Below, piece by piece: positions 53,447 to 61,850 of a DNA stretch of 64,000 nt. The DNA lies in the NCBI GenBank assembly GCA_050249695.1, contig JBFWQA010000002.1:434001-498000 (forward strand), in the 5' to 3' direction. This DNA is from JACKJP01 sp050249695 (GTDB taxonomy: Bacteria > Pseudomonadota > Alphaproteobacteria > Rhizobiales > Tepidamorphaceae). Within the stretch, counting starts at the first letter, position 1, and each line of letters begins with the position of its first letter. Under the pieces are notes generated by a model, which saw only the letters and a list, made by a program, of their open reading frames with translations, was not told where the DNA came from and did no database searches. The position numbers were made by a program, and so were the translations under genes.

Positions 53447-54799
53447 TCACAGCCTCTGGCTGCCGACCCCGAATTCGGGGTAGGCCTCGACGCCGATCTC
53501 GGCCTTGTCGAGACCCATCATCTCCTCTTCCTCGCTCACGCGGATACCGACCGTGAGCTTGAGGATGAACCAGACGATCGCGCTGACGATCAGCGTGAAC
53601 GCGCCGACCGACAAGATGCCGATGAGCTGCACGCCGTAGCTGGTGCCGTCGTTGGACAGCGGCACGATGAAGGTGCCCCAGATACCGGCCAGCAGATGGA
53701 CCGGGATCGCGCCGACGACGTCGTCGATCTTCAGCTTGTCGAGCAGCGGCACCGCGAAGACCACGATTGCCGCGCCGACACCGCCGATGAGGATCGCGGC
53801 CGGGACAGACGGCATCAGCGGTTCGGCCGTGATCGCGACCAGACCGGCAAGCGCGCCGTTCAGCGCCATCGTCACATCGACCTTCTTGTAGATGATCTGC
53901 GTGAGGATCATGGCAACGACCACGCCGGAAGCGGCGGCGAGGTTGGTGTTGGCGAAGATCCGCGAGATGTCGGTCACGTCACCGATGGTGCCCATCGCGA
54001 GCTGGGATGCGCCGTTGAAGCCGAACCAGCCGAGCCACAGGATGAAGGTGCCGAGCGTCGCCAGCGGCATCGACGAACCCGGGATCGGGTGAATCTCGCC
54101 GTTGGGCCCGAACTTGCCCTTGCGCGCGCCGAGGATCAGGGCGCCGGAGAGGGCCGCCCAGCCGCCGACCGAATGCACCAGGGTGGAGCCGGCGAAGTCG
54201 GAGAAGCCCATCTCCGACAGCCACCCGCCGCCCCACTGCCAGGAACCGGTGATCGGGTACATCAGACCCGTCAGAACGACGGTGAAGATCATGAACGGCC
54301 ACAGTTTGATGCGCTCGGCAAGCGTGCCCGACACGACCGAGGCGGCCGTGGCGCAGAACACCATCTGATAGAACCAGTCGGATGCCGTCGAGTAGCCGGT
54401 ATCCAACGCGTCGCCGCCCACCGCGTCGAAGACATAGGGGCCCCAGGAGCCGATAAAGCCGCCGTCGACATTCGTGTACATCAGGTTGTAGCCGGTCAGC
54501 CAGAAGAGCAGGCCCGCGACCGAGTACAGCGCAATGTTCTTCAGGCATTGCATGGAGACGTTCTTGGAGCGGACGAGACCGGCTTCGAGCATCGCGAAAC
54601 CGGCCGCCATCCACATCACGAGGAAGCCGCCCAGAAGGAACAGCAGCGTGTTGAATATGTAGGCCGTATCCGCGGATACCGCAGCCGCAGGTTCGGCCGC
54701 GGCCGCGGCCGCGTCCTGAGCCAGCGCGAGGCCGGCGGGGAGCGTGGCGGCGAGCGCGATGCCGCCGGTAAGGGTCATAAGGCGTTTAGCCATCGTCAT
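53447..54799 (-). CDS. amtB: Ammonium transporter AmtB (copy 2, divergent type)
   Basis: A second ammonium transporter, 450 residues, with signal peptide LTGGIALAATLPAGLALAQ and the Amt helices DTAYIFNTLLFLLGGFLVMWM, FAMLEAGLVRSKNV and ALGTFILWLGWFGFN-type LGTFILWLGWFGFNGAS. The pore histidines appear in STLVHSVGGWAAL and AIPVHLLAGIWGT. The sequence is clearly of a different subtype from copy 1, with longer loops and a different C-terminus (EEEEMMGLDKAEIGVEAYPE). It is 25 bp after its own glnK. Two start ATGs, 54799 and 54793, are possible. Confidence 0.95.
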   Translation of the reverse strand: MTMAKRLMTLTGGIALAATLPAGLALAQDAAAAAAEPAAAVSADTAYIFNTLLFLLGGFLVMWMAAGFAMLEAGLVRSKNVSMQCLKNIALYSVAGLLFWLTGYNLMYTNVDGGFIGSWGPYVFDAVGGDALDTGYSTASDWFYQMVFCATAASVVSGTLAERIKLWPFMIFTVVLTGLMYPITGSWQWGGGWLSEMGFSDFAGSTLVHSVGGWAALSGALILGARKGKFGPNGEIHPIPGSSMPLATLGTFILWLGWFGFNGASQLAMGTIGDVTDISRIFANTNLAAASGVVVAMILTQIIYKKVDVTMALNGALAGLVAITAEPLMPSVPAAILIGGVGAAIVVFAVPLLDKLKIDDVVGAIPVHLLAGIWGTFIVPLSNDGTSYGVQLIGILSVGAFTLIVSAIVWFILKLTVGIRVSEEEEMMGLDKAEIGVEAYPEFGVGSQRL

Positions 54800-54824
54800 G
54801 ATGTGATCCTTTCGATGGAATAGG

Positions 54825-55163
54825 TCAGAGCGCGTCGGCGCCGGATTCGCCCGTGCGAATGCGGACCGCCTGCTCGATGTCACAAACAAAGATCTTTCCA
54901 TCGCCGATCTGACCCGACCGCGCGGCGGCCGTGATCGCTTCGATGACGCGGTCGGTATCGCCGTCCGCGACCACGACCTCGACCTTGAGTTTGGGCAGGA
55001 AATTCACGGCATATTCAGCGCCGCGATAGATTTCCGTGTGCCCCTTCTGCCGTCCGTATCCTTTGACCTCGGTCACCGTGAGGCCATGGATGCCGATCCC
55101 GGTGAGCGCTTCGCGCACCGCATCGAGCTTGAACGGCTTGATGATCGCCATAATGCTTTTCAT
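54825..55163 (-). CDS. glnK: PII signal protein GlnK (copy 2)
   Basis: A 112-residue PII protein with the T-loop Tyr51 in EIYRGAEY and the nucleotide loops intact, differing from copy 1 mainly in residues 70-100, e.g. DTDRVIEAITAAARSG in place of DVDRVVDTITNTARSG and FVCDIEQ in place of FVSSIEQ. It heads an operon with amtB copy 2. The upstream region has a candidate sigma-54 promoter and NtrC-like palindrome, as expected for nitrogen-limitation control. Confidence 0.97.
   Translation of the reverse strand: MKSIMAIIKPFKLDAVREALTGIGIHGLTVTEVKGYGRQKGHTEIYRGAEYAVNFLPKLKVEVVVADGDTDRVIEAITAAARSGQIGDGKIFVCDIEQAVRIRTGESGADAL
54976..55153 (-). repeat. Near-identical glnK repeat block (copy 2)
   Basis: Partner of 53079-53256, offset by 1,897 bp, with two synonymous differences (55062 and 55110) in 178 bp. 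It covers codons 4 to about 62 of both glnK genes. Confidence 0.9.
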
Positions 55164-55261
55164 GTGGCTCCCCGTTCGTTTGCCAAGCGGGGCTTCGCCC
55201 GCCAGAAATGAGCACGCTTTTGGCAAGGATCGCCGTCGATGCGTCACCCGAGGGGAGGGGA

Positions 55262-55277
55262 ATCAAACTTTGTGCCA
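55262..55277 (-). promoter_or_regulatory. Candidate sigma-54 promoter for glnK-amtB copy 2
   Basis: On the minus strand TGGCACAAAGTTTGAT matches the sigma-54 pattern TGGCAC-N5-TTGC at correct spacing, except that the final C of the -12 element is A. It lies about 100 bp before the glnK start. The mismatch is in an important position, so this is a candidate only. Confidence 0.45.
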
Positions 55278-55363
55278 CTCGCCGAAAAAAAGCCTCATTT
55301 CATTGAATCAGGGGCGTTTTTTCCTGAGTCTCAACAAGGGTTTGGTAAGCTTTCGCCAATCGC

Positions 55364-55382
55364 TTGCGCAAAAAGTAGGCAA
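55364..55382 (-). promoter_or_regulatory. NtrC-like upstream half-palindrome
   Basis: The 19-bp TTGC-N11-GCAA matches the outer arms and length of NtrC sites (TTGCACCA-N3-TGGTGCAA), but not the inner bases. It lies roughly 90 bp upstream of the candidate sigma-54 promoter, a suitable distance for an activator. Confidence 0.3.
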
Positions 55383-55412
55383 TTTGCAGAATTTGCCTAA
55401 AAGCGCGGCAAT

Positions 55413-56282
55413 TCATCTCGGCGTCTTGACGCGGAGCAGGCCTTCCTGCGCGACGGAAGCGATGAGCTGCCCCTCACGGGTGAAGAAATTCCCCCAGGAA
55501 AGGCCCCTGCCGCGACTGGCGTTGGGCGATGAGTGCGTGAACAGGACCCAGTCGTTGAAGCTGAAGGGCCTGTGGAACCACATCGCATGGTCGAGGCTGG
55601 CGCCGAGGAAGTCGGGGTGGAGGATGCTCCATCCATGGGTGAGGAGCGACGTATCGAGCAAGGTGATGTCGGATGCATAGGCTAGCACGGCCTGATGGAG
55701 CAGCGGATCGTCCCGCAGCGCCGCCTTTGGCCGGAACCAGATGTGCTGGGGCGGCGGCACTTCATGCGTGTCGGAGCGTGGCGGAAACGCGACAGGCCGG
55801 AATTCAATCAACGGCTCCTGATTCCAATAGTGCCGGAACGCCGCCGGGGCGTCGCTGAGATATCTTTCCTTTGCTTCGTCGCCGCCAAGCAGGCCTTCCG
55901 GAGAGGGCACGTCGGGCATCGCGATCTGATGGCTGAAGCCGTCCTCCACCGTCTGGAAGGAGGCGGCCATGGAAAAGATCGCGCGTTCGCCCTGCCTGGC
56001 CAGCACGCGGCGGGTGGAAAAGCTGCCGCCGTCGCGGATGCGCTCCACCTCATAGGAGATGAAAGGGAAATCGGGATCGCCGGCCAGGATGAAATAGAGA
56101 TGCAGCGAATGCGGCGGCCGTCCCGGCGCCACGGTCTTGGAGGCGGCGTAGAGCGCCTGCGCCATCACCTGTCCGCCGAAGACGCGCGGCCAGCCGATAT
56201 TCCAGTTGGGTCCGCGGAAGCTGTCCGGCGCGACTTCCTCAAGGTCGAAGATCGTCAGTCGATGTTCGGCGGCGCTCTGCAT
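55413..56282 (-). CDS. tesB: Acyl-CoA thioesterase II
   Basis: TesB hydrolyses medium- and long-chain acyl-CoA. The 289-residue protein is a double hot-dog fold: RVFGGQVMAQALYAASKTV and HSLHLYFILAGDPDFP in the first half, and ILHPDFLGASLDHAMWFHRPF and WVLFTHSSPNASRGRGLSWG in the second, with the catalytic Asp in the LDHAMWFHR segment. I chose ATG 56282, which has AGGAAG upstream and gives the family's start (AAEHRLTIFDLE); an ATG at 56327 is also in frame. It is divergent from the UbiH-family gene. Confidence 0.94.
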   Translation of the reverse strand: MQSAAEHRLTIFDLEEVAPDSFRGPNWNIGWPRVFGGQVMAQALYAASKTVAPGRPPHSLHLYFILAGDPDFPFISYEVERIRDGGSFSTRRVLARQGERAIFSMAASFQTVEDGFSHQIAMPDVPSPEGLLGGDEAKERYLSDAPAAFRHYWNQEPLIEFRPVAFPPRSDTHEVPPPQHIWFRPKAALRDDPLLHQAVLAYASDITLLDTSLLTHGWSILHPDFLGASLDHAMWFHRPFSFNDWVLFTHSSPNASRGRGLSWGNFFTREGQLIASVAQEGLLRVKTPR

Positions 56283-56400
56283 CGCGGGCTGCTTCCTGCT
56301 CTTTGCCTTATGGAGACTGTCCGCCATCCTGTTCGGCGGCGGTCTTTGGGTATAAGGTCGTTGCGGCACTCAAAATCGCCTTTCCTTGGCAGGTGAGAAC

Positions 56401-57645
56401 GTGAACGGCAAGACCCGACAGCCAGCGCCCGACGGGCGCCACCATGACATCGTGATCGCCGGCAGCGGCCTGACGGGCTCGATCCTGGCGGCCGCGCTGA
56501 CGAAGGACGTCCGGCCACGGCTGAGGGTCGCCCTGTGCGGGCGGGCGGGGGCGGACCGCGACGATCCGAGGGCCTATGCGATCGCGCCCGGCGTGCGGCT
56601 GATGCTGGAGGTGCTCGGCATCTGGGAGAAGGTCGCGGCCGATGCCGCGCCGGTCATGGAAATGCGGATTACCGATTCGCGTCTGGAGGACGTCGTGCGG
56701 CCGCTGTTTCTGTCTCTGGGCGAAGGCGCGAATGGCGATGCGCCGCTGGCCCATATCGTTCCCGCGGCGGCGCTCGCGGCGGCGACAGACAGCATCCTTG
56801 AGGGGTGCGCCGCGGAGCGCATCGACCCGGGTGTCTTCACCGGGGTGGAGACGGACGGCGGCAGCGCCCGGCTGGTCGGCAGCAAGGCGAGTATCGACGG
56901 CGGACTGATCGTCGGCGCGGACGGCGCGCGTTCGGTGGTGCGCGAAGCGGCCGGGATCAGGACGGTCGGCTGGGACTACGGCCAGAGCGGGGTCGTCGCG
57001 ACGCTGCAGGCGGAAATCCCGCACGAGAACCGCGCGGTCCAGCATTTTCTGCCTGACGGGCCGTTCGCGCTGCTGCCGCTGCCGCAGAACCGCTATTCGC
57101 TGGTATGCAGCATGCCCGCTAAGAAGGCGGACGCGCTCGCCGCGCTCGGCCGGAAGATGCTAAAAGAGGAACTGGAGATGCGCGCGGGCGCGGAAATCGG
57201 GCCGCTGACGCCGCTGACGCCGGCGGTCGCGTTTCCGCTCGGGCTGCATCTGGCGCGCAGCTTCGTTGCCCCGCGCATCGCGCTCGCCGGCGATGCGGCG
57301 CACCGGATGCATCCGCTCGCCGGCCAGGGGCAGAACATGGGGCTGAGGGATGTCGCGGCGCTGGCCCAGGTGGTGCTGGAGGCGGCCCGGCTCGGGCAGG
57401 ACCCCGGCGGACTTGACGTGCTGGAACGCTACCAGCGCTGGCGCCGGTTCGACACGGTGCAGTTCGCGGTGGTGACCGACGGGCTGAACCGGCTCTTTTC
57501 CAACGATATCGGGCTGGTCCGGGCGCTGCGCGACACGGGCCTTGGGCTTTTCGACCGGTTCTCCGGGCTGAAGCGCCGCGTCGCCCGCGACGCGGCGGGC
57601 CTGTCGGGCGACGTGCCGCGCCTGCTGCTCGGCCTGCCGGCCTGA
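56401..57645 (+). CDS. UbiH/COQ6-family FAD monooxygenase
   Basis: A 414-residue flavoprotein hydroxylase. DIVIAGSGLTGSILAAALT begins the FAD-binding fold, DPRAYAIAPGVRLMLEVLGIWE is the family's second motif, LIVGADGARSVVREAAG is the DG motif, and IALAGDAAHRMHPLAGQGQNMGLRD the third FAD motif. These features fit ubiquinone hydroxylases UbiH/UbiF/UbiL; the exact position hydroxylated is not knowable from sequence. The start is probably GTG 56401 after AGGTGAG; a TTG at 56386 is in frame. It is convergent with the Trm112 gene 3 bp away. Confidence 0.88.
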   Translation: MNGKTRQPAPDGRHHDIVIAGSGLTGSILAAALTKDVRPRLRVALCGRAGADRDDPRAYAIAPGVRLMLEVLGIWEKVAADAAPVMEMRITDSRLEDVVRPLFLSLGEGANGDAPLAHIVPAAALAAATDSILEGCAAERIDPGVFTGVETDGGSARLVGSKASIDGGLIVGADGARSVVREAAGIRTVGWDYGQSGVVATLQAEIPHENRAVQHFLPDGPFALLPLPQNRYSLVCSMPAKKADALAALGRKMLKEELEMRAGAEIGPLTPLTPAVAFPLGLHLARSFVAPRIALAGDAAHRMHPLAGQGQNMGLRDVAALAQVVLEAARLGQDPGGLDVLERYQRWRRFDTVQFAVVTDGLNRLFSNDIGLVRALRDTGLGLFDRFSGLKRRVARDAAGLSGDVPRLLLGLPA

Positions 57646-57648
57646 CCC

Positions 57649-57855
57649 CTAATCTTCCAGCCGGCGGGCCTCTTCCGCCAGCATGATCGGAATGCCGTTG
57701 CGGATGGGGAAGGCGAGCCGCGCCGCGCGGCTGATCAGCTCCTGATTGGCGCGGTCATATTCGAGCACCGTCTTGGTGACGGGACAGACGAGAATCTCCA
57801 GAAGCTTGGGATCGATCGCGCCGTCGTCGCCCTTGTCCGCCGTCCTGTCGTTCAT
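57649..57855 (-). CDS. Trm112-family small protein
   Basis: The 68-residue protein has the Trm112/YcaR signature DPKLLEILVCPVTKTVLEYD, with RAARLAFPIRNGIPIML following. In eukaryotes Trm112 activates methyltransferases; bacterial YcaR-like proteins are poorly understood. Only one Cys is present where some members have a zinc knuckle, so zinc binding is doubtful. It sits downstream of the Lon-domain gene in a minus-strand run. Confidence 0.88.
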   Translation of the reverse strand: MNDRTADKGDDGAIDPKLLEILVCPVTKTVLEYDRANQELISRAARLAFPIRNGIPIMLAEEARRLED

Positions 57856-57876
57856 GTCCGCAGGGTCCTTGTCAGC

Positions 57877-58539
57877 CTATTGCAGGTTTATCGCATCGTC
57901 GCCGATGGTCGCGCCGAGCTCGCGCTCGGTGAGCGCGATCAGCAGTTCGGCGCGCTTGGTGGTGTCCGCCGCTTCGAGCAGCGCCTGTTTCTCGCGCACG
58001 CCATATGGCGCCGCCATCGACAGGGAATTGACGAGGATCTCGTTGTCGGCGCGGTTGATCTCGTCCCAGTCTATGGTCAGGTCGTTGGCGGAAAGATAGG
58101 CCCGCAGCGCCTCCAGCACGCGTTCGCGGTTGAACATGCGTCCGCCCGCGTCGGCGGTGAAATCGCGCGCGAAGGGCTTTGCATCGATGCGGCACTGGCG
58201 GAAGGGCGTCGCCACTTCCATCTCCTCGACGATGCGGAACCGCGTGATCCCCGTCAGGGTGATCAGATAGCGTCCGTCGCCGGTTTCCATGAATGCCGTC
58301 AGCCGCCCGGCGCAACCGATCTGCTCCAGCGGCTCGGCAGAACCCCTGGGGCCGGCGGCCGCCTCGTCGGGCTGGATCATGCCGATCAGCCGCTGCCCGG
58401 CCAGCGCATGGTCGATCATCGCCAGATAGCGCGGCTCGAAAATATTCAGCGGCAGGTCGCCGCGCGGCAGCAGCAGCGCGCCGGCCAGCGGAAATACCGG
58501 CAGGATGGAGGGCAGCGATTCGGGTCCGGAATAATACAC
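57877..58539 (-). CDS. Lon N-terminal-domain (LON substrate-binding) protein
   Basis: A 220-residue protein with only the Lon substrate-binding domain (PUA-like fold), without ATPase or protease: LPVFPLAGALLLPRGDLPLNIFEPRYLAMIDHAL is the diagnostic start, then GCAGRLTAFMETGDGRYLITLTGITRF. Stand-alone LON-domain proteins are common in alphaproteobacteria, with no established role. It lies 28 bp after the thioredoxin-like gene. Confidence 0.9.
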   Translation of the reverse strand: MYYSGPESLPSILPVFPLAGALLLPRGDLPLNIFEPRYLAMIDHALAGQRLIGMIQPDEAAAGPRGSAEPLEQIGCAGRLTAFMETGDGRYLITLTGITRFRIVEEMEVATPFRQCRIDAKPFARDFTADAGGRMFNRERVLEALRAYLSANDLTIDWDEINRADNEILVNSLSMAAPYGVREKQALLEAADTTKRAELLIALTERELGATIGDDAINLQ

Positions 58540-58567
58540 TTCAGGTGTCTTGCACCCCCTTCTGCAC

Positions 58568-59470
58568 TCAGGAAAACAGGACCGACGACAAGGCCCGTCT
58601 TCCGGCGACGGTGGCTTCGTCCATGGGGCCCCAGGCGTCGAAGAACTTCAGCAGTTGCACACGCGCCGCCTCATCGTTCCAGGCGCGGTTGCGGCGGACG
58701 ATCTCGATCAGCTCCCGGGCGGCCGCCTCGCGCTTGCCACGGGCATTGAGCACGAGCGCCATGTCGAAACGCGCCTGATGGTTGTTGGGATCCGTGATGA
58801 TGGCCGCTTCCAGATCGGCGAGATCCTCCAGCTTGCCGGCCATCTCGGCCAGTTCCAGTTCCGCGACCGCACCGGCGATGTGGCTGTCGCCTTCCTTGCC
58901 GGCGGGCACGATGGAGAGCGTCTGGCGCGCGCGCTCCAGGTCGCCGGCCTTCACCATGCAGCGGATCAGGCCGCCGATCGCATGGAGATTTTCCTGTTCC
59001 TGCTGCAGCACCGTCGAATAGGCCTGGGCGGCGGCGTTCACGTCGCCCGCGCCGAGCGCCTCGTCACCGGCGGCCAGCATGTCCTCGACCGGGTTCCCGA
59101 CGGGGCCGGCGAGCTTCTGGATGAAGGCGCGGATCTGGGTCTCGCCCTGCGCGCCCATGAAACCGTCGACCGGGCGGCCGTTCTTGAAGGCGAATACGGC
59201 GGGAATGGACTGCACGCCCATCTGGCCGGCGATCTCGGGATATTCGTCGATATTCATCTTCACCAGCTTCACCGCGCCGCGCGCGTCGCGCACGACCTTC
59301 TCCAGCACCGGCGTCAGCTGCTTGCACGGGCCGCACCAGGGCGCCCAGAAATCGACGAGCACCGGTACGTCCTTGGACGCCTCGATGACGTCGGCCATGA
59401 AGGTCTGGGTGGTGGTGTCCTTGATCAGGCCGCCCGCTGCGGGGCCGGCGCCGTTGAGATCGATCTGCAT
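58568..59470 (-). CDS. CnoX-like thioredoxin/TPR co-chaperone
   Basis: A 300-residue protein with an N-terminal thioredoxin domain (active site FWAPWCGPCKQLTPVLEK near residues 42-58, cis-Pro in VQSIPAVFAFKNG) and a helical, TPR-like C-terminal domain (about residues 130-295) with ALGAGDVNAAAQAYSTVL. The architecture is that of CnoX/YbbN, a folding partner of GroEL that protects from oxidation. Here the active-site CGPC is retained, as in Caulobacter CnoX and unlike E. coli YbbN. ATG 59470 begins the conserved part. Confidence 0.88.
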   Translation of the reverse strand: MQIDLNGAGPAAGGLIKDTTTQTFMADVIEASKDVPVLVDFWAPWCGPCKQLTPVLEKVVRDARGAVKLVKMNIDEYPEIAGQMGVQSIPAVFAFKNGRPVDGFMGAQGETQIRAFIQKLAGPVGNPVEDMLAAGDEALGAGDVNAAAQAYSTVLQQEQENLHAIGGLIRCMVKAGDLERARQTLSIVPAGKEGDSHIAGAVAELELAEMAGKLEDLADLEAAIITDPNNHQARFDMALVLNARGKREAAARELIEIVRRNRAWNDEAARVQLLKFFDAWGPMDEATVAGRRALSSVLFS

Positions 59471-59569
59471 GGCGGGTTTCTCTTCGATGTCTTCACTTGG
59501 GCCAAAGATTTGGTCAAAAGATAGGCGCAAGCGGCGCGGAATATAAGCCCCGCCTCACGCGCGCCGGGA

Positions 59570-60094
59570 TCAGTCGCCGCCGTCGCCGTCCTCGCGCACC
59601 GGCAGATCGACGATCAGGGGCGCGTGGCCGCAGCTTTTCACGAAAGCCATCAGCGCCTCGCTGGTGATCGTCGTCGTCGCCTCGTTGGTCAGCGGATGGA
59701 AATTGACGAGGCGGGATTCGACAAGGCCGCGGTCGAACACCGGCGTCACCTTTCTCTGCGGGTCGTTGATGAGCGCGAAGGGGGTGACGGAGCCCGGCTT
59801 TATGCCGAGCGTCTCCTCCAGCAGTTCGGCGCGCCCGAAGCTCAGCCTTGCCGAGCCGATCACGCGGTCGAGGCGCTTCAGATCGACCGCAAGTTCCTCG
59901 CGCGCGACAACGAGCCAGAGCCGGCCCTTCTTGTCCTTCAGGAAGAGGTTCTTGGCGTGCGCGCCCTCGATCTCGCCGCGCAGCCCCTGCGACTCCTCCA
60001 CCGTGAAGAGCGGCGGATGGGTGACGGTCGTATGGGCGATGCCCAGCGCATCGAGCCGGGCGAGCAGGTCTTCCATCGTCGCGGGCACGGGCAA
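59570..60094 (-). CDS. Prolyl-tRNA trans-editing deacylase (ProXp/YbaK family)
   Basis: A 174-residue YbaK/INS domain protein. TVEESQGLRGEIEGAHAKNLFLKDKKGRLWLVV and the GSVTPFALINDPQRKVTPVFD segment fit the ProXp-ala (PrdX) type, which deacylates mischarged Ala-tRNA(Pro). The conserved lysine is in HAKNLF. The start is uncertain: TTG 60094 has GGAG five bases upstream, with GTG 60088 and ATG 60076 alternatives. It is followed 99 bp later by the thioredoxin-like gene. Confidence 0.87.
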   Translation of the reverse strand: MPVPATMEDLLARLDALGIAHTTVTHPPLFTVEESQGLRGEIEGAHAKNLFLKDKKGRLWLVVAREELAVDLKRLDRVIGSARLSFGRAELLEETLGIKPGSVTPFALINDPQRKVTPVFDRGLVESRLVNFHPLTNEATTTITSEALMAFVKSCGHAPLIVDLPVREDGDGGD

Positions 60095-60235
60095 CTCAGC
60101 TCCGAAGGGTGGCAGGGTGTCTCGCGCCGGGTTCTAGCGGGCGGCGGGCAAAGCATCAACCACGCGGGCAAAACGCCTGTTGCAATCGCCGCCAAGCTGC
60201 GCCATATAGGCGCCGTCGCCTTCGAGGCGGATCGA

Positions 60236-60310
60236 GCGGGTGTAGCTCAGGGGTAGAGCACAACCTTGCCAAGGTTGGGGTCGTGGGTTCGAATCCCATC
60301 GCCCGCTCCA
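60236..60310 (+). tRNA. tRNA-Gly (anticodon GCC)
   Basis: The 75-nt cloverleaf has acceptor GCGGGTG pairing with CGCCCGC (one G-T), a D arm with AGCTCAGGGGTAGAGC, an anticodon arm CAACCTTGCCAAGGTTG with anticodon GCC for GGC/GGT codons, the T arm with GGTTCGAATCC, and an encoded 3' CCA. Three lower-GC genes of unusual type follow its 3' end. Confidence 0.96.
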
Positions 60311-60400
60311 GATTTTCCCCAAAATACCTATGGAATGAATCGCTCGACGTTTCTCTCAAAGGGGCGCGCGGCATTTCCGATGCGTTTGGCGTCTGGCGCG

Positions 60401-61111
60401 CTAAGCGGCCGCCGTCTCTTGTTGCTTGAAAATCAACATATCCGGCGAAATGGCGTCCCTTGGGACCATGGAATATTTGCTGGCAATATCCCCAACAACG
60501 GTCCACGCTTCCTTCCGTCCAAGGCGGGCACCCTGTTCAGCCAACTTGCCTATATTCTGAGAGGCGACGATCCGCACGATATCCCCAAAGGTTTTTATTT
60601 CCGGCGGAAACGTCGCTGCGAAAACGAGCGACAGAACGAATATCGTGACCGCCACGGGCATTGACGCGAGGAAAACCCATCCGGGCACGCTCAAAACATC
60701 AAGCAGGCTCAAGGTCAGTAGCGCGATCGGCAGGGCAAATAGCAGGCAATAAGCGGTGGTGCCCCAAAAGCCAAGATTAGGAACGAATGGCCTCATCCCG
60801 CCATCCTTTTGAATAATCGCGCAAATCTTGCGTACAGAAAGGCCGGAAAGCTCATTGATCGGTGTCTTGGGTCGCAATTCAATGTCTAGCTTTGGCTGCA
60901 ACAAGCCACGCAATCTGTAAAAGCATATGGCGGTTGCGCATCGACCATCGAATCCATCATCGCCCAACGGCTCCGCGAATCCTTCGAACAGATCGCCGAC
61001 CGTTTCGCATGGACGTGCTTCACTGAACACAGGGGAGTAGCCGAACGCCTCCGCGAGGTCATGGACCAACTCTTCGGCGAATTCACCGTTCAAACCGAGC
61101 GATGTCGTCAT
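60401..61111 (-). CDS. Hypothetical membrane protein, 236 residues
   Basis: I do not recognise this protein. It has a soluble N-terminal region (about residues 1-110) with VGDLFEGFAEPL and TAICFYRLRGLLQ, a tight pair of transmembrane helices (about residues 115-165, TTAYCLLFALPIALLTLSLL and VAVTIFVLSLVFAATF), and a C-terminal soluble part with FGDIVRIVASQNI and AWTVVGDIASKYSMVPRDAI. The two soluble halves share a GD(I/L)-rich helical style, loosely reminiscent of small acyl-carrier-like folds, but no carrier serine motif is visible. AAGGAG precedes ATG 61111. Base composition is clearly lower in GC than the rest of the window. Confidence 0.7.
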   Translation of the reverse strand: MTTSLGLNGEFAEELVHDLAEAFGYSPVFSEARPCETVGDLFEGFAEPLGDDGFDGRCATAICFYRLRGLLQPKLDIELRPKTPINELSGLSVRKICAIIQKDGGMRPFVPNLGFWGTTAYCLLFALPIALLTLSLLDVLSVPGWVFLASMPVAVTIFVLSLVFAATFPPEIKTFGDIVRIVASQNIGKLAEQGARLGRKEAWTVVGDIASKYSMVPRDAISPDMLIFKQQETAAA

Positions 61112-61243
61112 CGGAGCGTCTCCTTCAACTCATCAAGCCTAGCGCCGAGCGGTCATTTCACAAACCTTGTTCTTACACATATGCGTTGTCTTCGAAGGGT
61201 TGCTCGACAAAGTGCGGACGTCCGCACACGATGGCCTGACGCG

Positions 61244-61807
61244 ATGCAAGGTCATGGGGCAACATTGGCGCAGGGTATCGGGCGGCTGTTGATGCCGGAA
61301 GAGCGGGTCGTCTGGGAAGGGCGGCCGAAGACCGGCCTGCTCTTTCGGCGCAACGAAGGCTTTCACATCGGCATGAGTCTGATCTGGGCAGTGTTCTTTG
61401 TGGCCGTATTCTGGGATATTGGATTCTGGAGAGCGGATAGCCCTTTCTTCCTGAAACTGTTCAGCCTGCCCTTTGTCGTCGCCGGGTTTTTTGCACTCGT
61501 CGGACGATTCTGGATCGATATGTGGGTTCGCCGCAGGCTCCGCTACGCCGTTACGAACCGCCGTATCATGATCATGAAAGGCGATGGCGCGTCGGTGTCG
61601 AGATCGTTCGACATCACGCGGCTGCCGGCACTTGAGCTGGAGGAAAGGCCAGACGGCAGCGGAACGATCAAATTCGGCGAAACGGATCGCGGCATTTTTG
61701 CAAGCAGGGACTTCGGTTTCTGGATACCAGCGCTTTCCGCAACGCCGCAATTTCTTGCCATTGAGAAGGCCCGCTCGGTCTTCGAACTTATTCAGAAGCA
61801 GAAATAG
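61244..61807 (+). CDS. PH-domain (YdbS/YdbT-like) membrane protein
   Basis: A 187-residue protein with an N-terminal EERVVWEGRPKTGLLFRR motif typical of bacterial pleckstrin-like (bPH) membrane proteins, two transmembrane helices (about residues 43-95), and a C-terminal bPH domain with RLRYAVTNRRIMIMKGDGASVSRSFDI. Function unknown. ATG 61244 is the first reasonable start; ATG 61292 (MPEERVVWEG) is an alternative that keeps the whole domain. It is divergent from the 236-residue hypothetical gene and precedes a methyltransferase gene by 43 bp. Confidence 0.78.
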   Translation: MQGHGATLAQGIGRLLMPEERVVWEGRPKTGLLFRRNEGFHIGMSLIWAVFFVAVFWDIGFWRADSPFFLKLFSLPFVVAGFFALVGRFWIDMWVRRRLRYAVTNRRIMIMKGDGASVSRSFDITRLPALELEERPDGSGTIKFGETDRGIFASRDFGFWIPALSATPQFLAIEKARSVFELIQKQK

Positions 61808-61850
61808 GTGCCGCGGCGGCGAGGTTCGAAAGCGCAGGTGAATTGCGAGT

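Noticed and set aside
60109..60429. Small frame spanning the tRNA-Gly gene
   Set aside because: It would translate the tRNA; the cloverleaf is complete and no protein family is apparent.
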